Below, piece by piece: positions 1 through 9,506 of a DNA stretch of 64,000 bases (positions are counted from its first letter, which is position 1; the number at the start of each line of letters is the position of its first letter). The stretch spans positions 444,001 through 508,000 of the forward strand of contig NC_005090.1 of assembly GCF_000196135.1 (NCBI RefSeq), read 5' to 3'. The DNA is from Wolinella succinogenes DSM 1740 (lineage in GTDB: Bacteria; Campylobacterota; Campylobacteria; Campylobacterales; Helicobacteraceae). The position numbers were made by a program, and so were the translations under genes. The notes below the pieces were generated by a model. The model searched no databases, was not told where the DNA came from, and saw only the letters and a program-made list of their open reading frames with translations.

Positions 1-509
1 TAGGCTACTACTATTTTGCCCCCAAGGAGGCAGAGTATCAAGATGGACTCTATCGTCTAGGGATTGAGATGAGCACCGAGTATGCCATTGATCCCACGCT
101 CCTTATTGAGGAGTTTAAAAAGCGGGGCTATCAAGTCGCCGATGTGGCTAGAGAGGGTGAAACCAAGTGGCGCTACACCCTAGAGCTCCTCTCTCCTCTT
201 ATTCCTGAGGCGGAGAGTTTGGAGCTCAATCAAGAGAGTGAAATCGCGAGGCTTTCGGGAGAGTATTGGCTGGATGTGAAGAATCTTGCAGGCACGCTCT
301 CTTTTGCCTCTTCGACCTATGGCGCCAATCTCTACCCTCAAGTCACCCTCTTTGATGCTTCGCTTCGCATCATCTCCTCCTATCGTTTTGAAGAGGAGGA
401 GCGGCGATTTAGCGTCACAATTCCCTCAGGCGTTCGCTTTGTGCGAATCACCGATTCCTATTCGCCTTCCAATATTAAAACAGGAATCAGGGTTAAATTA
501 GCCCCTTAG
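1..509 (+). CDS. Conserved hypothetical protein, C-terminal part (5' end outside window)
   Basis: The frame is open from base 3 with no stop before TAG at 507-509, so the gene starts upstream of the window; the first internal ATG, at 69, is unlikely to be the true start. The visible 168 residues contain no membrane segment. They end in a beta-rich region with alternating hydrophobic residues (about 60 residues of short strands), which looks like a beta-sandwich fold of a periplasmic or surface protein. The gene lies 29 bases before an aminotransferase on the same strand and may be cotranscribed with it. I do not recognise a function and assign none. Confidence 0.6.
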   Translation, partial: GYYYFAPKEAEYQDGLYRLGIEMSTEYAIDPTLLIEEFKKRGYQVADVAREGETKWRYTLELLSPLIPEAESLELNQESEIARLSGEYWLDVKNLAGTLSFASSTYGANLYPQVTLFDASLRIISSYRFEEEERRFSVTIPSGVRFVRITDSYSPSNIKTGIRVKLAP

Positions 510-538
510 ATTCCTATCCCACCCAAAGGTTTTTTGCG

Positions 539-1762
539 ATGTTTGATGAGATACAGTTCGACAAAATCAAACGGCTTCCAAAGTATGTCTTTGCCGCCAT
601 CAATGAGATCAAGCTTGAGATGAGACGCAATAATGAAGATGTGATTGATTTTAGTATGGGGAATCCCGATGGAATCACTCCCGCCCATATTATTGATAAG
701 CTCTGCGAGGCGGCACAAAAGCCGAAGAACCACGGCTATTCAGCGAGTCGAGGAATTTACAAGCTACGCCTAGCGATCTGTAATTGGTATAAGCGTAAAT
801 ACAATGTTGATCTTGATCCAGAGCTTGAAGCGTGTGCGGTCATGGGTTCCAAAGAGGGCTATGTTCACCTAGTGCAGGCGATTGCCAACTTTGGAGATAG
901 CGCCGTGGTCGCTGAGCCCGTCTATCCAATTCACTACTACGCTTTCATTATCGTGGGAGCTAATGTGACCAAGTTTGGACTGAAGTGGAATGATCGATTT
1001 GAGCTCGATGAGGATGACTACTTTGAGAATCTCAAACGCTCCTTGCGAGAGACGATGCCAAAGCCCAAATTTGTCGTGGTTAACTTCCCTCACAATCCCA
1101 CCACGGTGGTGGTCAAAAAGAGCTTTTATGAGCGATTGGTTGCTTTGGCTAGAGAGGAGCGATTCTACATCATTAGTGACATTGCCTACGCCGATTTGAC
1201 TTTTGATGGCTACTCTACGCCCTCGATCTTGGAGGTCGAAGGGGCGAAAGAGGTGGCCGTGGAGAGCTACACTCTTTCAAAAAGCTACAACATGGCGGGC
1301 TGGCGTGTGGGCTTTGTGGTGGGCAATCCAAAACTGGTTGGAGCGCTTCAGAAGATCAAGAGCTGGATTGATTATGGGATGTATGCCCCCATTCAAGTGG
1401 CGGCCACGATCGCCCTTGATGGCCCTCAGGAGTGCGTGGAAGAGATCAAAGGCAAATATGAGAAGCGCATGGATGTGCTCATTAAAAGCTTTAGTGAAGC
1501 AGGTTGGGAGATGGACAAACCGCAGGCTTCGATGTTTATTTGGGCAAAATTGCCTGAGTGCGCCCAAGGCCTAGGGAGTTTAGAGTTTAGCAAACGACTC
1601 CTTCGAGAAGCTAAAGTGGCGGTGAGTCCTGGGGTGGGCTTTGGTGAGCATGGTGAGGGCTATGTGAGAATCGCGCTTATTGAAAACGAGAAGCGAATCC
1701 GCCAAGCTGCACGCAACATCAAGCAGTTTTTGAAAACTTTACAGAATACGAAAGAGGCATAA
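539..1762 (+). CDS. Class I/II pyridoxal-phosphate aminotransferase (AlaC/DapL-like)
   Basis: A 407-residue cytosolic fold-type I aminotransferase, full length for the family. The Schiff-base lysine is K248 in the motif SKSYNMAGWRVGF. An N-terminal GNPDG and the NFPHNPTT substrate/cofactor loop near residue 183 are also visible. The motif set matches the AlaC / LL-diaminopimelate aminotransferase branch that transfers amino groups among alanine, glutamate or aspartate-type substrates; exact substrate cannot be read. It overlaps hom by one base (TAATG at 1760-1764), so the two are translationally coupled. With dapB at 5209 this suggests a role in aspartate-family amino acid metabolism, which is inference from position. 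Confidence 0.85.
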   Translation: MFDEIQFDKIKRLPKYVFAAINEIKLEMRRNNEDVIDFSMGNPDGITPAHIIDKLCEAAQKPKNHGYSASRGIYKLRLAICNWYKRKYNVDLDPELEACAVMGSKEGYVHLVQAIANFGDSAVVAEPVYPIHYYAFIIVGANVTKFGLKWNDRFELDEDDYFENLKRSLRETMPKPKFVVVNFPHNPTTVVVKKSFYERLVALAREERFYIISDIAYADLTFDGYSTPSILEVEGAKEVAVESYTLSKSYNMAGWRVGFVVGNPKLVGALQKIKSWIDYGMYAPIQVAATIALDGPQECVEEIKGKYEKRMDVLIKSFSEAGWEMDKPQASMFIWAKLPECAQGLGSLEFSKRLLREAKVAVSPGVGFGEHGEGYVRIALIENEKRIRQAARNIKQFLKTLQNTKEA

Positions 1763-3021
1763 TGATCAAGGTAGGAATCATCGGTGTAGGAACAGTGGGC
1801 AGCAGTGTCGCTGTTATTTTGGAGCAAAATAGAGAAGTCATCGCCGCTAGAGCGGGCAAAGAGATCGTCGTGAAAAGAGGAGTTGTTAAAGACCTCTCCA
1901 GAACGCGAAGCGATGTGAAGATTCCTATCTCCACGAACATTGATGATATCCTTGATGATCCTGAGATTGATGTGGTGGTGGAATTAATGGGGGGTGTGGA
2001 GTTTCCCTTCGAAGTCGCTAAAAAGGCTCTAGAGAGGGGCAAGAGTGTCGTGACTGCCAACAAAGCGATGCTCGCCTATCATCGATACGACTTGCAGGCT
2101 ATTGCGGGTGAGATTCCTATTGGCTTTGAGGCAAGTGTAGCGGGGGGAATTCCTATCATCAAGGCGTTAAGGGACGGTCTTGGGGCGAATCACATCCGCT
2201 CCATTCGTGGAATCATGAATGGAACCTGCAACTTTATCCTCACCAAAATGGTCAAAGAGGGAGCGGCCTATGAGGCGGTGCTCAAAGAGGCTCAGACGCT
2301 CGGATATGCAGAAGCGGATCCGACTTTTGATGTGGGAGGATTTGATGCGGCGCACAAGCTGCTCATCCTTGCCTCCATTGCTTATGGAATCGATGCAAAG
2401 CCCGAGGAGGTGCTCATCGAAGGAATCCAGAAGATATCCCAAGACGAGATCGCCTTTGCTAAGGAGTTTGGTTATAGCCTGAAGCTTCTTGGAATCGCCA
2501 AAAAAGAGGGTGAAGAGGTGGAGTTGCGCGTCCATCCCGTCTTTATCTCTAGTGAGGAGATGATCAGCAAAGTCGATGGCGTGATGAATGGCATTAGCGT
2601 CATTGGGGATGCGGTGGGCGAGACGATGTATTATGGAGCGGGTGCAGGAGGTGATGCGACTGCGAGTGCCGTGATCTCCGATCTCATCGAGATTGCAAGA
2701 GTGAAGGGTGCCCCCATGCTTGGGTTTAAAAGACCCATGGAGAGTGGATTGAGACTCAAGCCTCAAGAGGAGATTCGTTCCCGATACTATTTGCGCCTAG
2801 AAGTCAAAGATCAGCCAGGTGTTTTGGCTAAAATCGCCTCTCTTTTAGGGGAGCAATCCATCTCCATTAGCACTCTTTTGCAGAAGAACTTCGAAGGGGG
2901 CGCAAAACTTCTCCTCTCCACGCACACCTGCAGCGAGCGAGAGATTAAGCGTGCCATTGAAGGGCTTGAGGCTTTGGAGGTGGTGCTTAGCGCTCCTGTG
3001 ATGGTGAGAATCGAGGGGTAG
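1762..3021 (+). CDS. hom: Homoserine dehydrogenase
   Basis: A 419-residue protein that reduces aspartate semialdehyde to homoserine with NAD(P)H, the branch point to threonine and methionine. The N-terminal Rossmann motif GVGTVGSS is at residues 7-14. The catalytic-domain signature around residues 150-200 includes [13 protein letters not shown] and an [11 protein letters not shown] stretch. Residues from about 341 to the end form an ACT domain ([18 protein letters not shown]), the usual site of feedback regulation by threonine. The protein is a stand-alone dehydrogenase, not fused to aspartokinase. The ATG overlaps the aminotransferase stop by one base. Confidence 0.95.
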   Translation: MIKVGIIGVGTVGSSVAVILEQNREVIAARAGKEIVVKRGVVKDLSRTRSDVKIPISTNIDDILDDPEIDVVVELMGGVEFPFEVAKKALERGKSVVTANKAMLAYHRYDLQAIAGEIPIGFEASVAGGIPIIKALRDGLGANHIRSIRGIMNGTCNFILTKMVKEGAAYEAVLKEAQTLGYAEADPTFDVGGFDAAHKLLILASIAYGIDAKPEEVLIEGIQKISQDEIAFAKEFGYSLKLLGIAKKEGEEVELRVHPVFISSEEMISKVDGVMNGISVIGDAVGETMYYGAGAGGDATASAVISDLIEIARVKGAPMLGFKRPMESGLRLKPQEEIRSRYYLRLEVKDQPGVLAKIASLLGEQSISISTLLQKNFEGGAKLLLSTHTCSEREIKRAIEGLEALEVVLSAPVMVRIEG

Positions 3022-3022
3022 G

Positions 3023-3349
3023 GTGAGTCGCGCCAAAGGGGCTAAAGCCGAAGAGATTGGAGCGCTCTTTTTGCAAGATTTGGGTTATAAGATCATTGAT
3101 CGCAACTTCTACGCCCCCTTTGGCGAGATTGATATCATTGCTCAAAAAGGGGGAGTGCTCCACTTTGTCGAGGTGAAAAGTGGTGCAAACTTTGAGCCAA
3201 TCTACAACATCACTCCACTTAAGCTGAGCCGTATTATTAAGAGCGCGCAATACTATCTAAAGCAGAAAAAAATCACCCCTCCTTTTTGTGTGGATGCCCT
3301 TATTTTGCGAGGTGGAGAGGTCGAGTTTATCGAGAATATCACTCTGTGA
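3023..3349 (+). CDS. yraN: YraN/UPF0102 family nuclease-fold protein
   Basis: A 108-residue protein starting at GTG 3023, one base after the hom stop. It shows the UPF0102 pattern: an N-terminal helix with [14 protein letters not shown], then [19 protein letters not shown] and HFVEVKSG. This E...D...E-V-K arrangement resembles the Holliday-junction-resolvase-like endonuclease fold. The family's biological role is not established. GTG is preferred because no better start lies close to the conserved N terminus. It sits between hom and trxA, an arrangement I recall from other Campylobacterota. Confidence 0.88.
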   Translation: MSRAKGAKAEEIGALFLQDLGYKIIDRNFYAPFGEIDIIAQKGGVLHFVEVKSGANFEPIYNITPLKLSRIIKSAQYYLKQKKITPPFCVDALILRGGEVEFIENITL

Positions 3350-3388
3350 AATAGGCTATAACTGTATAGATTCGTTTAAAGATACTAT

Positions 3389-3421
3389 TGTATAATCCCG
3401 CCATAAAATAATTTTAAGGAG
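3389..3421 (+). promoter_or_regulatory. trxA promoter -10 and ribosome binding site
   Basis: A perfect TATAAT at 3391-3396 is preceded by TG, giving TTGTATAAT, with no clear -35 hexamer. An AAGGAG ribosome binding site lies at 3416-3421, ten bases before the trxA ATG at 3431. The extended -10 without a -35 fits sigma70 promoters of Campylobacterota. Confidence 0.65.
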
Positions 3422-3430
3422 ACTCCAACT

Positions 3431-3751
3431 ATGGGTAAATATATTGAACTCAATGCTTCAAATTTTGATGAAGTCACCAAGAAAGGCGTTTCACTCGTTG
3501 ATTTTTGGGCACCTTGGTGTGGACCCTGCCGTATGGTCGCTCCCGTGATCGAAGAGCTCGCGGCTGATTTTGAAGGCAAAGCCAATGTTTGCAAAGTCAA
3601 CACTGACGAAGAGCAAGAGCTAGCGGTGAAGTATGGCATTCGAAGTATCCCTACGATCCTCTTTTTCAAAGACGGTGAGATCGTGGATCAAATGATCGGG
3701 GCTTCTTCTAAACAAGCCTTCAAGGAAAAACTCGATTCTTTGATTGGCTGA
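3431..3751 (+). CDS. trxA: Thioredoxin
   Basis: A 106-residue cytosolic disulfide reductase, the standard length for thioredoxin. The active site WCGPC is at residues 29-33 and the cis-proline loop SIPT has its proline at residue 76. It has its own promoter (-10 at 3391) and good ribosome binding site. The stop codon overlaps the start of the next gene (TGATG), and thioredoxin reductase follows 500 bases later, so oxidised thioredoxin can be recycled by a coexpressed partner. Confidence 0.97.
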   Translation: MGKYIELNASNFDEVTKKGVSLVDFWAPWCGPCRMVAPVIEELAADFEGKANVCKVNTDEEQELAVKYGIRSIPTILFFKDGEIVDQMIGASSKQAFKEKLDSLIG

Positions 3752-4239
3752 TGATTAAACCACTAGGGAGGGCTTGCGCCTCCCGCCTCTCTATCCTCTC
3801 CACATTTTTTGCCGTCTTCTTTGTCGCTTGCGCCTACTTCTATTTTCAATACAGCTACACCAAGTTAGTGAATGTCAATTTTGATGAATGGGTGCTCTAC
3901 CAGGGTGAAGGAATTTTCACCCCTTCAAGCGATCGCTACACGCTCTACTTTTATAACTCGCAGAGCAAGGAGCAAAAAGAGTGGTTAGAGAGGGCCTCTA
4001 TCCCTAGTGAAAAGCCCGTGGTGGCGATTGATATCTACCAATACAAAGAGCCCTCAACGCAGGAGAATCTCATCTTTGCAAGTGCTGGAATCAACACGAT
4101 TCTTCACTATATCCACCGTTTTAAAATCACTGAGTTGCCCGCTGTCGTGGAGATTGAAAGAAAGAGTGTTCATCTCTACCACCAGAGCGCCAAGACGCGG
4201 GTTATTCCGGCGCGCTTACTTAAAGAGCGCCCTCTTTAG
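3751..4239 (+). CDS. Membrane-anchored thioredoxin-like protein without active-site cysteines
   Basis: A 162-residue protein with a hydrophobic segment at about residues 13-33 (a signal anchor), so the rest should be periplasmic. The soluble part can be laid over thioredoxin. A strand [17 protein letters not shown] stands where thioredoxin has the WCGPC strand and helix. A middle strand [10 protein letters not shown] follows, then [15 protein letters not shown] matches the cis-proline segment. The CxxC is replaced by non-cysteine residues, so dithiol chemistry is not expected. It overlaps trxA by one base and precedes trxB. The fold assignment is inference by eye; I know no established function. 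Confidence 0.7.
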   Translation: MIKPLGRACASRLSILSTFFAVFFVACAYFYFQYSYTKLVNVNFDEWVLYQGEGIFTPSSDRYTLYFYNSQSKEQKEWLERASIPSEKPVVAIDIYQYKEPSTQENLIFASAGINTILHYIHRFKITELPAVVEIERKSVHLYHQSAKTRVIPARLLKERPL

Positions 4240-4256
4240 CAAGGAGAAACTTATTC

Positions 4257-5207
4257 ATGGTGTTAGATGTAGCGATTATTGGCGGAGGTCCAGCGGGACT
4301 TAGCGCTGGACTTTATGCTACCCGAGGAGGCGCAGAAAATGTCGTCCTCTTTGAAAAGGGTATGGTTGGAGGACAGATCACCTCTAGCAGTGAGATGGAA
4401 AACTATCCTGGTGTGGCTCATGTGATGAGTGGACTCGATTTCATGGAGCCATGGAGAGAGCAGTGTTTTCGTTTTGGTCTTCAGCATGAGATGGCCGAAG
4501 TCTCTAGAATTGCGCGACAGAGCGAGGGGAATTTTGCAATTCACTTGAGCGATGGTCGAATCTTTGAGGCGCGAAGCGTGATTGTCACCACGGGAGGTAA
4601 ACCCAAGAAAGCGGGCGTGAAAGGAGAGCTGGAGTTTTTTGGCAGAGGGGTGAGCACCTGCGCGACTTGCGATGGATTCTTCTATAGGAATCGCGATGTA
4701 GCGGTGATTGGCGGAGGGGATACAGCGCTTGAAGAGGCGCTCTATCTCGCCAACATCTGCTCCCATGTCTATCTTATTCATCGTAGAGAAGAGTTTCGCG
4801 CCGCCCCTTTGAGCGTGGAAAAAGTGAAGAAAAATCCTAAAATCACTCTGCTCACCTCTAGGGTGATTGAGGAGATCGTGGGGGATGCTTCAGGGGTGAA
4901 TGGAGTGAAGATTCGCCACAAAGAGAGCAAAGAGGTGGAGACCCTTTCTGTTATGGGAGTCTTTGTTTTTGTAGGGTATGATGTCAACCATCAAGTGCTA
5001 AAGCAAGAAGATGGCAGTTTCCTTTGCGAGGTCAACGAAAAGGGCGAAGTGGTGGTCGACCTCTCCATGAAGACCAACATTCCTGGGCTTTTTGCGGCGG
5101 GAGATTTAAGGATAGAGGCTCCAAAGCAAGTGGTTTGCGCCGCAGGAGATGGGGCAAGTGCTGCTTTGAGTGCCCTTGCTTACTTGGAGCATCTAAAGGA
5201 GTCATAA
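4257..5207 (+). CDS. trxB: Thioredoxin reductase
   Basis: A 316-residue FAD flavoprotein that reduces thioredoxin with NADPH. The FAD-binding GGGPAG is at residues 9-14, the redox-active CATC at 135-138, and the NADPH-binding [10 protein letters not shown] begins at 152; a C-terminal AAGDLR motif closes the FAD site. The length is typical of low-molecular-weight reductases. An AAGGAG ribosome binding site lies at about 4240-4246. It is the downstream partner of trxA, and its stop is one base before the dapB ATG. Confidence 0.96.
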   Translation: MVLDVAIIGGGPAGLSAGLYATRGGAENVVLFEKGMVGGQITSSSEMENYPGVAHVMSGLDFMEPWREQCFRFGLQHEMAEVSRIARQSEGNFAIHLSDGRIFEARSVIVTTGGKPKKAGVKGELEFFGRGVSTCATCDGFFYRNRDVAVIGGGDTALEEALYLANICSHVYLIHRREEFRAAPLSVEKVKKNPKITLLTSRVIEEIVGDASGVNGVKIRHKESKEVETLSVMGVFVFVGYDVNHQVLKQEDGSFLCEVNEKGEVVVDLSMKTNIPGLFAAGDLRIEAPKQVVCAAGDGASAALSALAYLEHLKES

Positions 5208-5208
5208 C

Positions 5209-5979
5209 ATGAATCGAATCGGGGTTTTTGGCGCGACAGGACGCGTGGGAAAGTTGCTGGTGGAGTTGTTAGGGAGTGATGAGAACGCGAAGCTCTCCTC
5301 TGTTTTTGTTCGTAAAGAGCTTGACTTTTCCATGCCGCCAGGAGCTTTGGTCACCAATGATTACAAAACTTTTCTAGAGGGATGCGATGTGGTGATCGAC
5401 TTCTCTTTGCCTGATGCGACCGCGGCTCTACTTGAGACGGCGATGCAGGGGCACCCTAAACCTCTTGTGATTGGTACGACAGGATTGGATGCGCACCATT
5501 TTAATCTCATCCATGAAGCCTCTAGACAGATGCCTGTGCTCTATGCGACCAATATGTCTCTGGGGGTGGCCATCCTTAATAAGATGGTGCACACGGCGGC
5601 CAAGGCGCTGGCTGATTTTGATATTGAGATTGTTGAGATGCACCACAGGCATAAAAAAGATTCTCCTAGCGGAACAGCGCTCACTTTAGCCGAGAGCTGT
5701 GCGAAGGCTAGAGGGGTTGAGCTGGATGAGGTGAGAGTGAGCGGACGCAATGGGAACATTGGCGAGCGAAAAAGCGAAGAGATTGCAGTGATGTCGCTTC
5801 GCGGGGGTGATATTGCAGGCAAGCACACGGTGGGCTTTTACAGCGAGGGCGAGTATTTGGAATTTGTCCATACGGCCACGAGTCGCATGACCTTTGCCAA
5901 GGGGGCACTCAGAGCGGCTAAATGGCTAGCCAAGCAAGAGAGCGGTTTGTATGGTATTTCTGATGCCTTGGGAATCTAA
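5209..5979 (+). CDS. dapB: 4-hydroxy-tetrahydrodipicolinate reductase
   Basis: A 256-residue enzyme of the diaminopimelate/lysine pathway that reduces hydroxytetrahydrodipicolinate with NAD(P)H. It has an N-terminal GATGRVGK nucleotide-binding loop (residues 8-15), the TTGL motif near residue 90, and the substrate-binding EMHHRHKKDSPSGTA motif near residue 144, which holds the conserved HHxxKxDxPSGTA pattern. An AAGGAG motif at 5195-5200 serves as ribosome binding site. One base separates it from trxB, so it is probably part of the same transcript. Confidence 0.96.
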   Translation: MNRIGVFGATGRVGKLLVELLGSDENAKLSSVFVRKELDFSMPPGALVTNDYKTFLEGCDVVIDFSLPDATAALLETAMQGHPKPLVIGTTGLDAHHFNLIHEASRQMPVLYATNMSLGVAILNKMVHTAAKALADFDIEIVEMHHRHKKDSPSGTALTLAESCAKARGVELDEVRVSGRNGNIGERKSEEIAVMSLRGGDIAGKHTVGFYSEGEYLEFVHTATSRMTFAKGALRAAKWLAKQESGLYGISDALGI

Positions 5980-5998
5980 CACAAAAGAAGAGAATCAA

Positions 5999-7375
5999 GT
6001 GGAAACATTGAGAGATTGGAACGAAGAGTGCGCGGTTGTAGGGGTTTATAACGCTGATACAGCGGCGAGTGTGGCCTACTATTCACTATTTTCAATGCAG
6101 CATCGAGGGCAGGAGGCGAGCGGAATTAGCAGCTCTACAGGTGAGAAACTCATCACCATCAAGGATCGAGGGCTGGTGACGGCAGTTTTTGGAGATGATA
6201 AGCTCAAAAAACTCAAAGGGCGATCGGCCGTAGGTCACAACCGCTACTCCACGGCGGGAGAAGATTCTATTTTGGATGCCCAGCCTGTATTTGCGCGATA
6301 TGATTTGGGTGAAATCGCGATTGTGCATAATGGCAATCTGACCAATGCCAAGCAGATTCGAGAGGATTTGATCCAAAAAGGGGCAATCTTCCAGAGCTTT
6401 ATGGATACGGAGAATCTCATCCATCTCATCGCTAAAAGCCAAAAAGAGAAGCTCATTGATCGAATCATTGACGCGGTGCACAAAATAGAGGGGGCCTACT
6501 CTCTGATCTTTTTAAGTCGCAAAAAGATGTTCGCGATTAGAGATCCACATGGTTTTAGGCCTTTGAGTTTAGGGCGTATCAAAAACAGCGATGGTAGTTT
6601 TGGCTATATGGTCGCGAGTGAAACCTGCGCCTTTGATCTTGTGGGGGCAGAGTATATTCGAGATGTTGAGCCAGGCGAAATGCTCGTGTTTGAGGCAGAA
6701 GGAGAGCCAAGAAGCTACAAAATTTTTGAAAAACAACCTCGTCCCTGTATTTTTGAATTTGTCTATTTTGCTAGACCCGATAGCCGTGTGTTTGGACACA
6801 ATGTCTATGAGGTACGCAAAAACATGGGACAAGAGCTCGCTAGAGAGAAACCCATTGAAGCAGACATGGTGATTCCTGTGCCTGATAGCGGGGTGGCTGC
6901 AGCCATTGGATATGCAAGAGAGAGCGGGATTCCTTTTGAGCTTGGAATTGTTCGTAACCATTATGTGGGAAGAACCTTTATTGAGCCCACGCAACAGAGC
7001 CGAGAGCTAAAAGTCAAACTCAAACTCAACCCCATTAAGGAGCTCATCCAGGGCAAGCGTCTCATTGTGATTGATGATAGCATCGTGAGAGGGACAACTA
7101 GTCGGCAGATCGTGAGAATCTTGCGTGCAGCGGGCGCTAAAGAGGTTCATATGAAGATCAGCTCCCCTCCCACTATCTCCCCTTGCTACTATGGGGTCGA
7201 TACGCCTGATAAATCTCAGCTCATCTGCGCCAATATGACGCTAGAGGAGACCTGCCGCTTTATCGAAGCCGATTCTCTCTCTTTCCTCTCTCTTGAGGGG
7301 CTTAGACGCAGTATTCAATGCGATGAGCGAGAGCTTTTTTGTCAAGCATGCTTTGACGGAAAATATATAGTCTAA
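5999..7375 (+). CDS. purF: Amidophosphoribosyltransferase
   Basis: A 458-residue enzyme for the first committed step of purine synthesis (PRPP plus glutamine to phosphoribosylamine). The class II glutamine amidotransferase nucleophile is the Cys of EECAVVGVYN, residue 11 from the chosen GTG at 5999, leaving a short propeptide to be cleaved. SMQHRGQEASGIS follows. The PRPP-binding loop VIDDSIVRGTTS is near residues 355-367. An upstream ATG at 5951 in the same frame lies inside dapB and would give an unusually long propeptide, so GTG is preferred. Two CxxC-type cysteine groups near the C terminus suggest an Fe-S cluster of the Bacillus-type enzyme. Confidence 0.93.
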   Translation: METLRDWNEECAVVGVYNADTAASVAYYSLFSMQHRGQEASGISSSTGEKLITIKDRGLVTAVFGDDKLKKLKGRSAVGHNRYSTAGEDSILDAQPVFARYDLGEIAIVHNGNLTNAKQIREDLIQKGAIFQSFMDTENLIHLIAKSQKEKLIDRIIDAVHKIEGAYSLIFLSRKKMFAIRDPHGFRPLSLGRIKNSDGSFGYMVASETCAFDLVGAEYIRDVEPGEMLVFEAEGEPRSYKIFEKQPRPCIFEFVYFARPDSRVFGHNVYEVRKNMGQELAREKPIEADMVIPVPDSGVAAAIGYARESGIPFELGIVRNHYVGRTFIEPTQQSRELKVKLKLNPIKELIQGKRLIVIDDSIVRGTTSRQIVRILRAAGAKEVHMKISSPPTISPCYYGVDTPDKSQLICANMTLEETCRFIEADSLSFLSLEGLRRSIQCDERELFCQACFDGKYIV

Positions 7376-7395
7376 TTCACAGGATTTCCATCAAA

Positions 7396-8352
7396 GTGAG
7401 AAAAATGTTAACCTTTGGAAGGTATTTTAAGAAAAAATTTGGTGAAAAAGTTCGCAAGATTCCCATTAGTATCCCTGGATTTACCTGCCCTAATATTGAT
7501 GGTACCGTGGCCAAGGGAGGGTGTATTTTTTGCCGAAATGAGAGCTTTTCGCCCATCCTCTCCAAGCAAGCCCCCGCCCCCTTTAAGCTTCACCCAGGGC
7601 TTAGCGAGAATCCCCATTTAGAGATGCAGATTGAGGTGCTCAAAAAGCAGTTTGATTCCCAGGTGGGCTTTCACCGCGAGAAGTTTGGGATGAAGAAGTT
7701 TTTGGTCTATTTTCAATCTTTCACCAACACCTATGCTCCCATAGAGACGCTCAAGAGACTCTATTCTGAGGCATTTAGACTGCCTGATGTGGTGGGAATC
7801 TCCATCGGCACACGCATCGATTCGGTGAACCATGAGATTTTGGATTTTCTTGGAGAATACGCTAGAGAGAAAGAGGTCTGGATCGAGTATGGAATCCAGT
7901 CGATTCATGATCGCACGCTAGAGGGAATCAACCGAGGTCACGACTCTTCAGAGATGGAGTATTGGATCAAAGAGACCCAAAATCGAGGAATTAAGGTCTG
8001 CGTTCATCTCATCTATGGGCTTCCTGGAGAGAGTGAAGAGATGATGTTAGAGACGCTTGATAAGATGATTGAGTGGCAGGCGGAGAGTATCAAAATTCAT
8101 CCTCTTTATGTGATGGCGCACACCGCCCTCGCTACCCTCTACAAAAAAGGAGAGTATACCCCTATCACGCTGGAGCGCTACGCTTGGCTTATTGGGGAAT
8201 CGATGAAGCGAATCCCCAAAGAAATCGTGGTGCAGCGAGTCAGCGCTGGGGCGCACACCGAGGATCTGCTCGCGCCTGATTGGTGTTTTGATAAAAACAT
8301 TCAAATGCGATATATCCGCGATTCCCTAAGAGCAACAGGGATTGATTATTGA
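7396..8352 (+). CDS. Radical SAM protein, YhcC/TIGR01212-like
   Basis: A 318-residue radical SAM protein. The cluster motif is atypical: FTCPNIDGTVAKGGCIFC, that is C-x10-C-x2-C, near residues 33-48, which is characteristic of the YhcC/TIGR01212 group. The rest shows the usual radical SAM barrel with GIQS and HLIYGLPGE. The substrate is not established; tRNA or cofactor modification has been proposed for relatives. GTG at 7396 or ATG at 7405 could be the start, three codons apart. The stop overlaps a TTG start of an RNA-methyltransferase-like gene, which fits an RNA-modification context. Confidence 0.85.
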   Translation: MRKMLTFGRYFKKKFGEKVRKIPISIPGFTCPNIDGTVAKGGCIFCRNESFSPILSKQAPAPFKLHPGLSENPHLEMQIEVLKKQFDSQVGFHREKFGMKKFLVYFQSFTNTYAPIETLKRLYSEAFRLPDVVGISIGTRIDSVNHEILDFLGEYAREKEVWIEYGIQSIHDRTLEGINRGHDSSEMEYWIKETQNRGIKVCVHLIYGLPGESEEMMLETLDKMIEWQAESIKIHPLYVMAHTALATLYKKGEYTPITLERYAWLIGESMKRIPKEIVVQRVSAGAHTEDLLAPDWCFDKNIQMRYIRDSLRATGIDY

Positions 8353-9107
8353 ATCTGAAGCCCATCTTGACGGGGGATGATTCCCCCACGCTTTTTAGTG
8401 AGCGTTTTGGTGAACACTACCACTCTACAAGCATGGGCGCCCACTCTGAATCGCTCCACAAACACATCCTCCCTCCGTTGCTTGTTCACCCCGAATGGCT
8501 GAATCGATCTAAAATCAAGATTTTAGATATCTGCTTTGGGCTTGGCTATAACACCCTTGCAACCCTAGCGCTCTATCGTCAAAAGGGTTTTAAGGGAATT
8601 ATTGAGGTGCACTCACCTGAGATGGATGAGGAGCTTTTAGAGGGATTGCTCTATTTTGACTATCCTCTAGAGCTTGGGGAGACTCGCTCTTTTTTGTACG
8701 AGCTTATTCGAAAAAAGAGAGTGGAGCGAGATGGGGTGATTTTGGAGCTTTTTGTGGGGGATGCGAGGGAGTATCTGCGTATGCTTGAAGGGGGATTTGA
8801 TATTGTTTATCAAGACGCCTTCTCTCCAGTGAAAAATCCACTCCTTTGGACGGTGGATTATTTTTCTGATCTCCGAGCGATTCTTGCAGAAGAGGGAGTG
8901 GTGACCACCTACACGCAATCCTCCGCTGTGCGATATAGCGCTTATTTGGCAGGCTTTCAAGTCTATGCCTATGAGAATGGAATCGATCGCGGAGGAACTC
9001 TCTTTTCTCCCTCTTCTCTCCCATTAAAGCGAATCAATCTTGAAGAAAAGCGTCTTAACAATCCCTCTCTAAAAGCGCTCCGAGATGAAGATTATTGCGT
9101 CAATTAG
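8349..9107 (+). CDS. MnmC-like SAM-dependent methyltransferase (DUF752)
   Basis: A 252-residue protein starting at TTG 8349, overlapping the preceding stop. It matches the methyltransferase domain of the tRNA wobble-uridine enzyme MnmC: TLFSERFGEHYHS near the N terminus, the SAM-binding ILDICFGLGYNT around residue 57, and the catalytic-region VYQDAFSPVKNPLLWT near residue 155. The FAD-dependent oxidase half of two-domain MnmC is absent, so only the methylation step (nm5U to mnm5U) would be expected. Function in tRNA modification is known for the family and inferred here. Confidence 0.85.
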   Translation: MNLKPILTGDDSPTLFSERFGEHYHSTSMGAHSESLHKHILPPLLVHPEWLNRSKIKILDICFGLGYNTLATLALYRQKGFKGIIEVHSPEMDEELLEGLLYFDYPLELGETRSFLYELIRKKRVERDGVILELFVGDAREYLRMLEGGFDIVYQDAFSPVKNPLLWTVDYFSDLRAILAEEGVVTTYTQSSAVRYSAYLAGFQVYAYENGIDRGGTLFSPSSLPLKRINLEEKRLNNPSLKALRDEDYCVN

Positions 9108-9119
9108 CCTTTAAGACCC

Positions 9120-9180
9120 TTGACAAAGAATAGGAAAATCTATATACTTCCAGCTCACAAATTCGGAAGCGATATTTGTG
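9120..9180 (+). promoter_or_regulatory. tRNA-operon promoter and leader hairpin
   Basis: TTGACA at 9120-9125 and TATACT at 9143-9148 are separated by 17 bases, a near-consensus sigma70 promoter with a real -35, unlike most promoters here. Transcription would begin about 9155. Immediately there, CACAAAT (9156-9162) and ATTTGTG (9174-9180) form a perfect 7-bp stem, so the primary transcript should start with a hairpin just before the first tRNA. Confidence 0.8.
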
Positions 9181-9187
9181 CGTTCTT

Positions 9188-9263
9188 GCTGGTGTAGCTC
9201 AGTTGGTAGAGCAGCTGCCTTGTAAGCAGCAGGCCGGGGGTTCGAGTCCCTTTACCAGCTCCA
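9188..9263 (+). tRNA. tRNA-Thr (anticodon UGU)
   Basis: A full cloverleaf of 76 bases. The acceptor strands GCTGGTG and TACCAGC pair with one G-U. The D loop is AGCTCAGTTGGTAGAGC, the anticodon stem GCTGC/GCAGC holds loop CTTGTAA (anticodon TGT), the T loop is TTCGAGT, and CCA is encoded at 9261-9263. First gene of a Thr-Tyr-Gly-Thr cluster ahead of tuf. Confidence 0.97.
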
Positions 9264-9326
9264 TTTCATTCAAACATCATAATGTTTACCATTATTTTCA
9301 GTGTTTGACCAGTCACGACTAATCGA

Positions 9327-9411
<85 letters not shown>

Positions 9412-9429
9412 TTTCTCGATAGTCATTTT

Positions 9430-9506
9430 GCGGGAATAGCTCAGTTGGCTAGAGCATCAGCCTTCCAAGCTGAGGGTCGCGGGTTCGAGTCCCGTTTCCC
9501 GCTCCA
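9430..9506 (+). tRNA. tRNA-Gly (anticodon UCC)
   Basis: A 77-base cloverleaf with acceptor GCGGGAA/TTCCCGC, an anticodon loop CTTCCAA (anticodon TCC), T-arm GGGTTCGAGTCCC, and encoded CCA at 9504-9506. Confidence 0.97.

Noticed and set aside
2167-2766. A 199-codon open frame opposite hom.
   Set aside because: Antisense shadow with no ribosome binding site or family motif.
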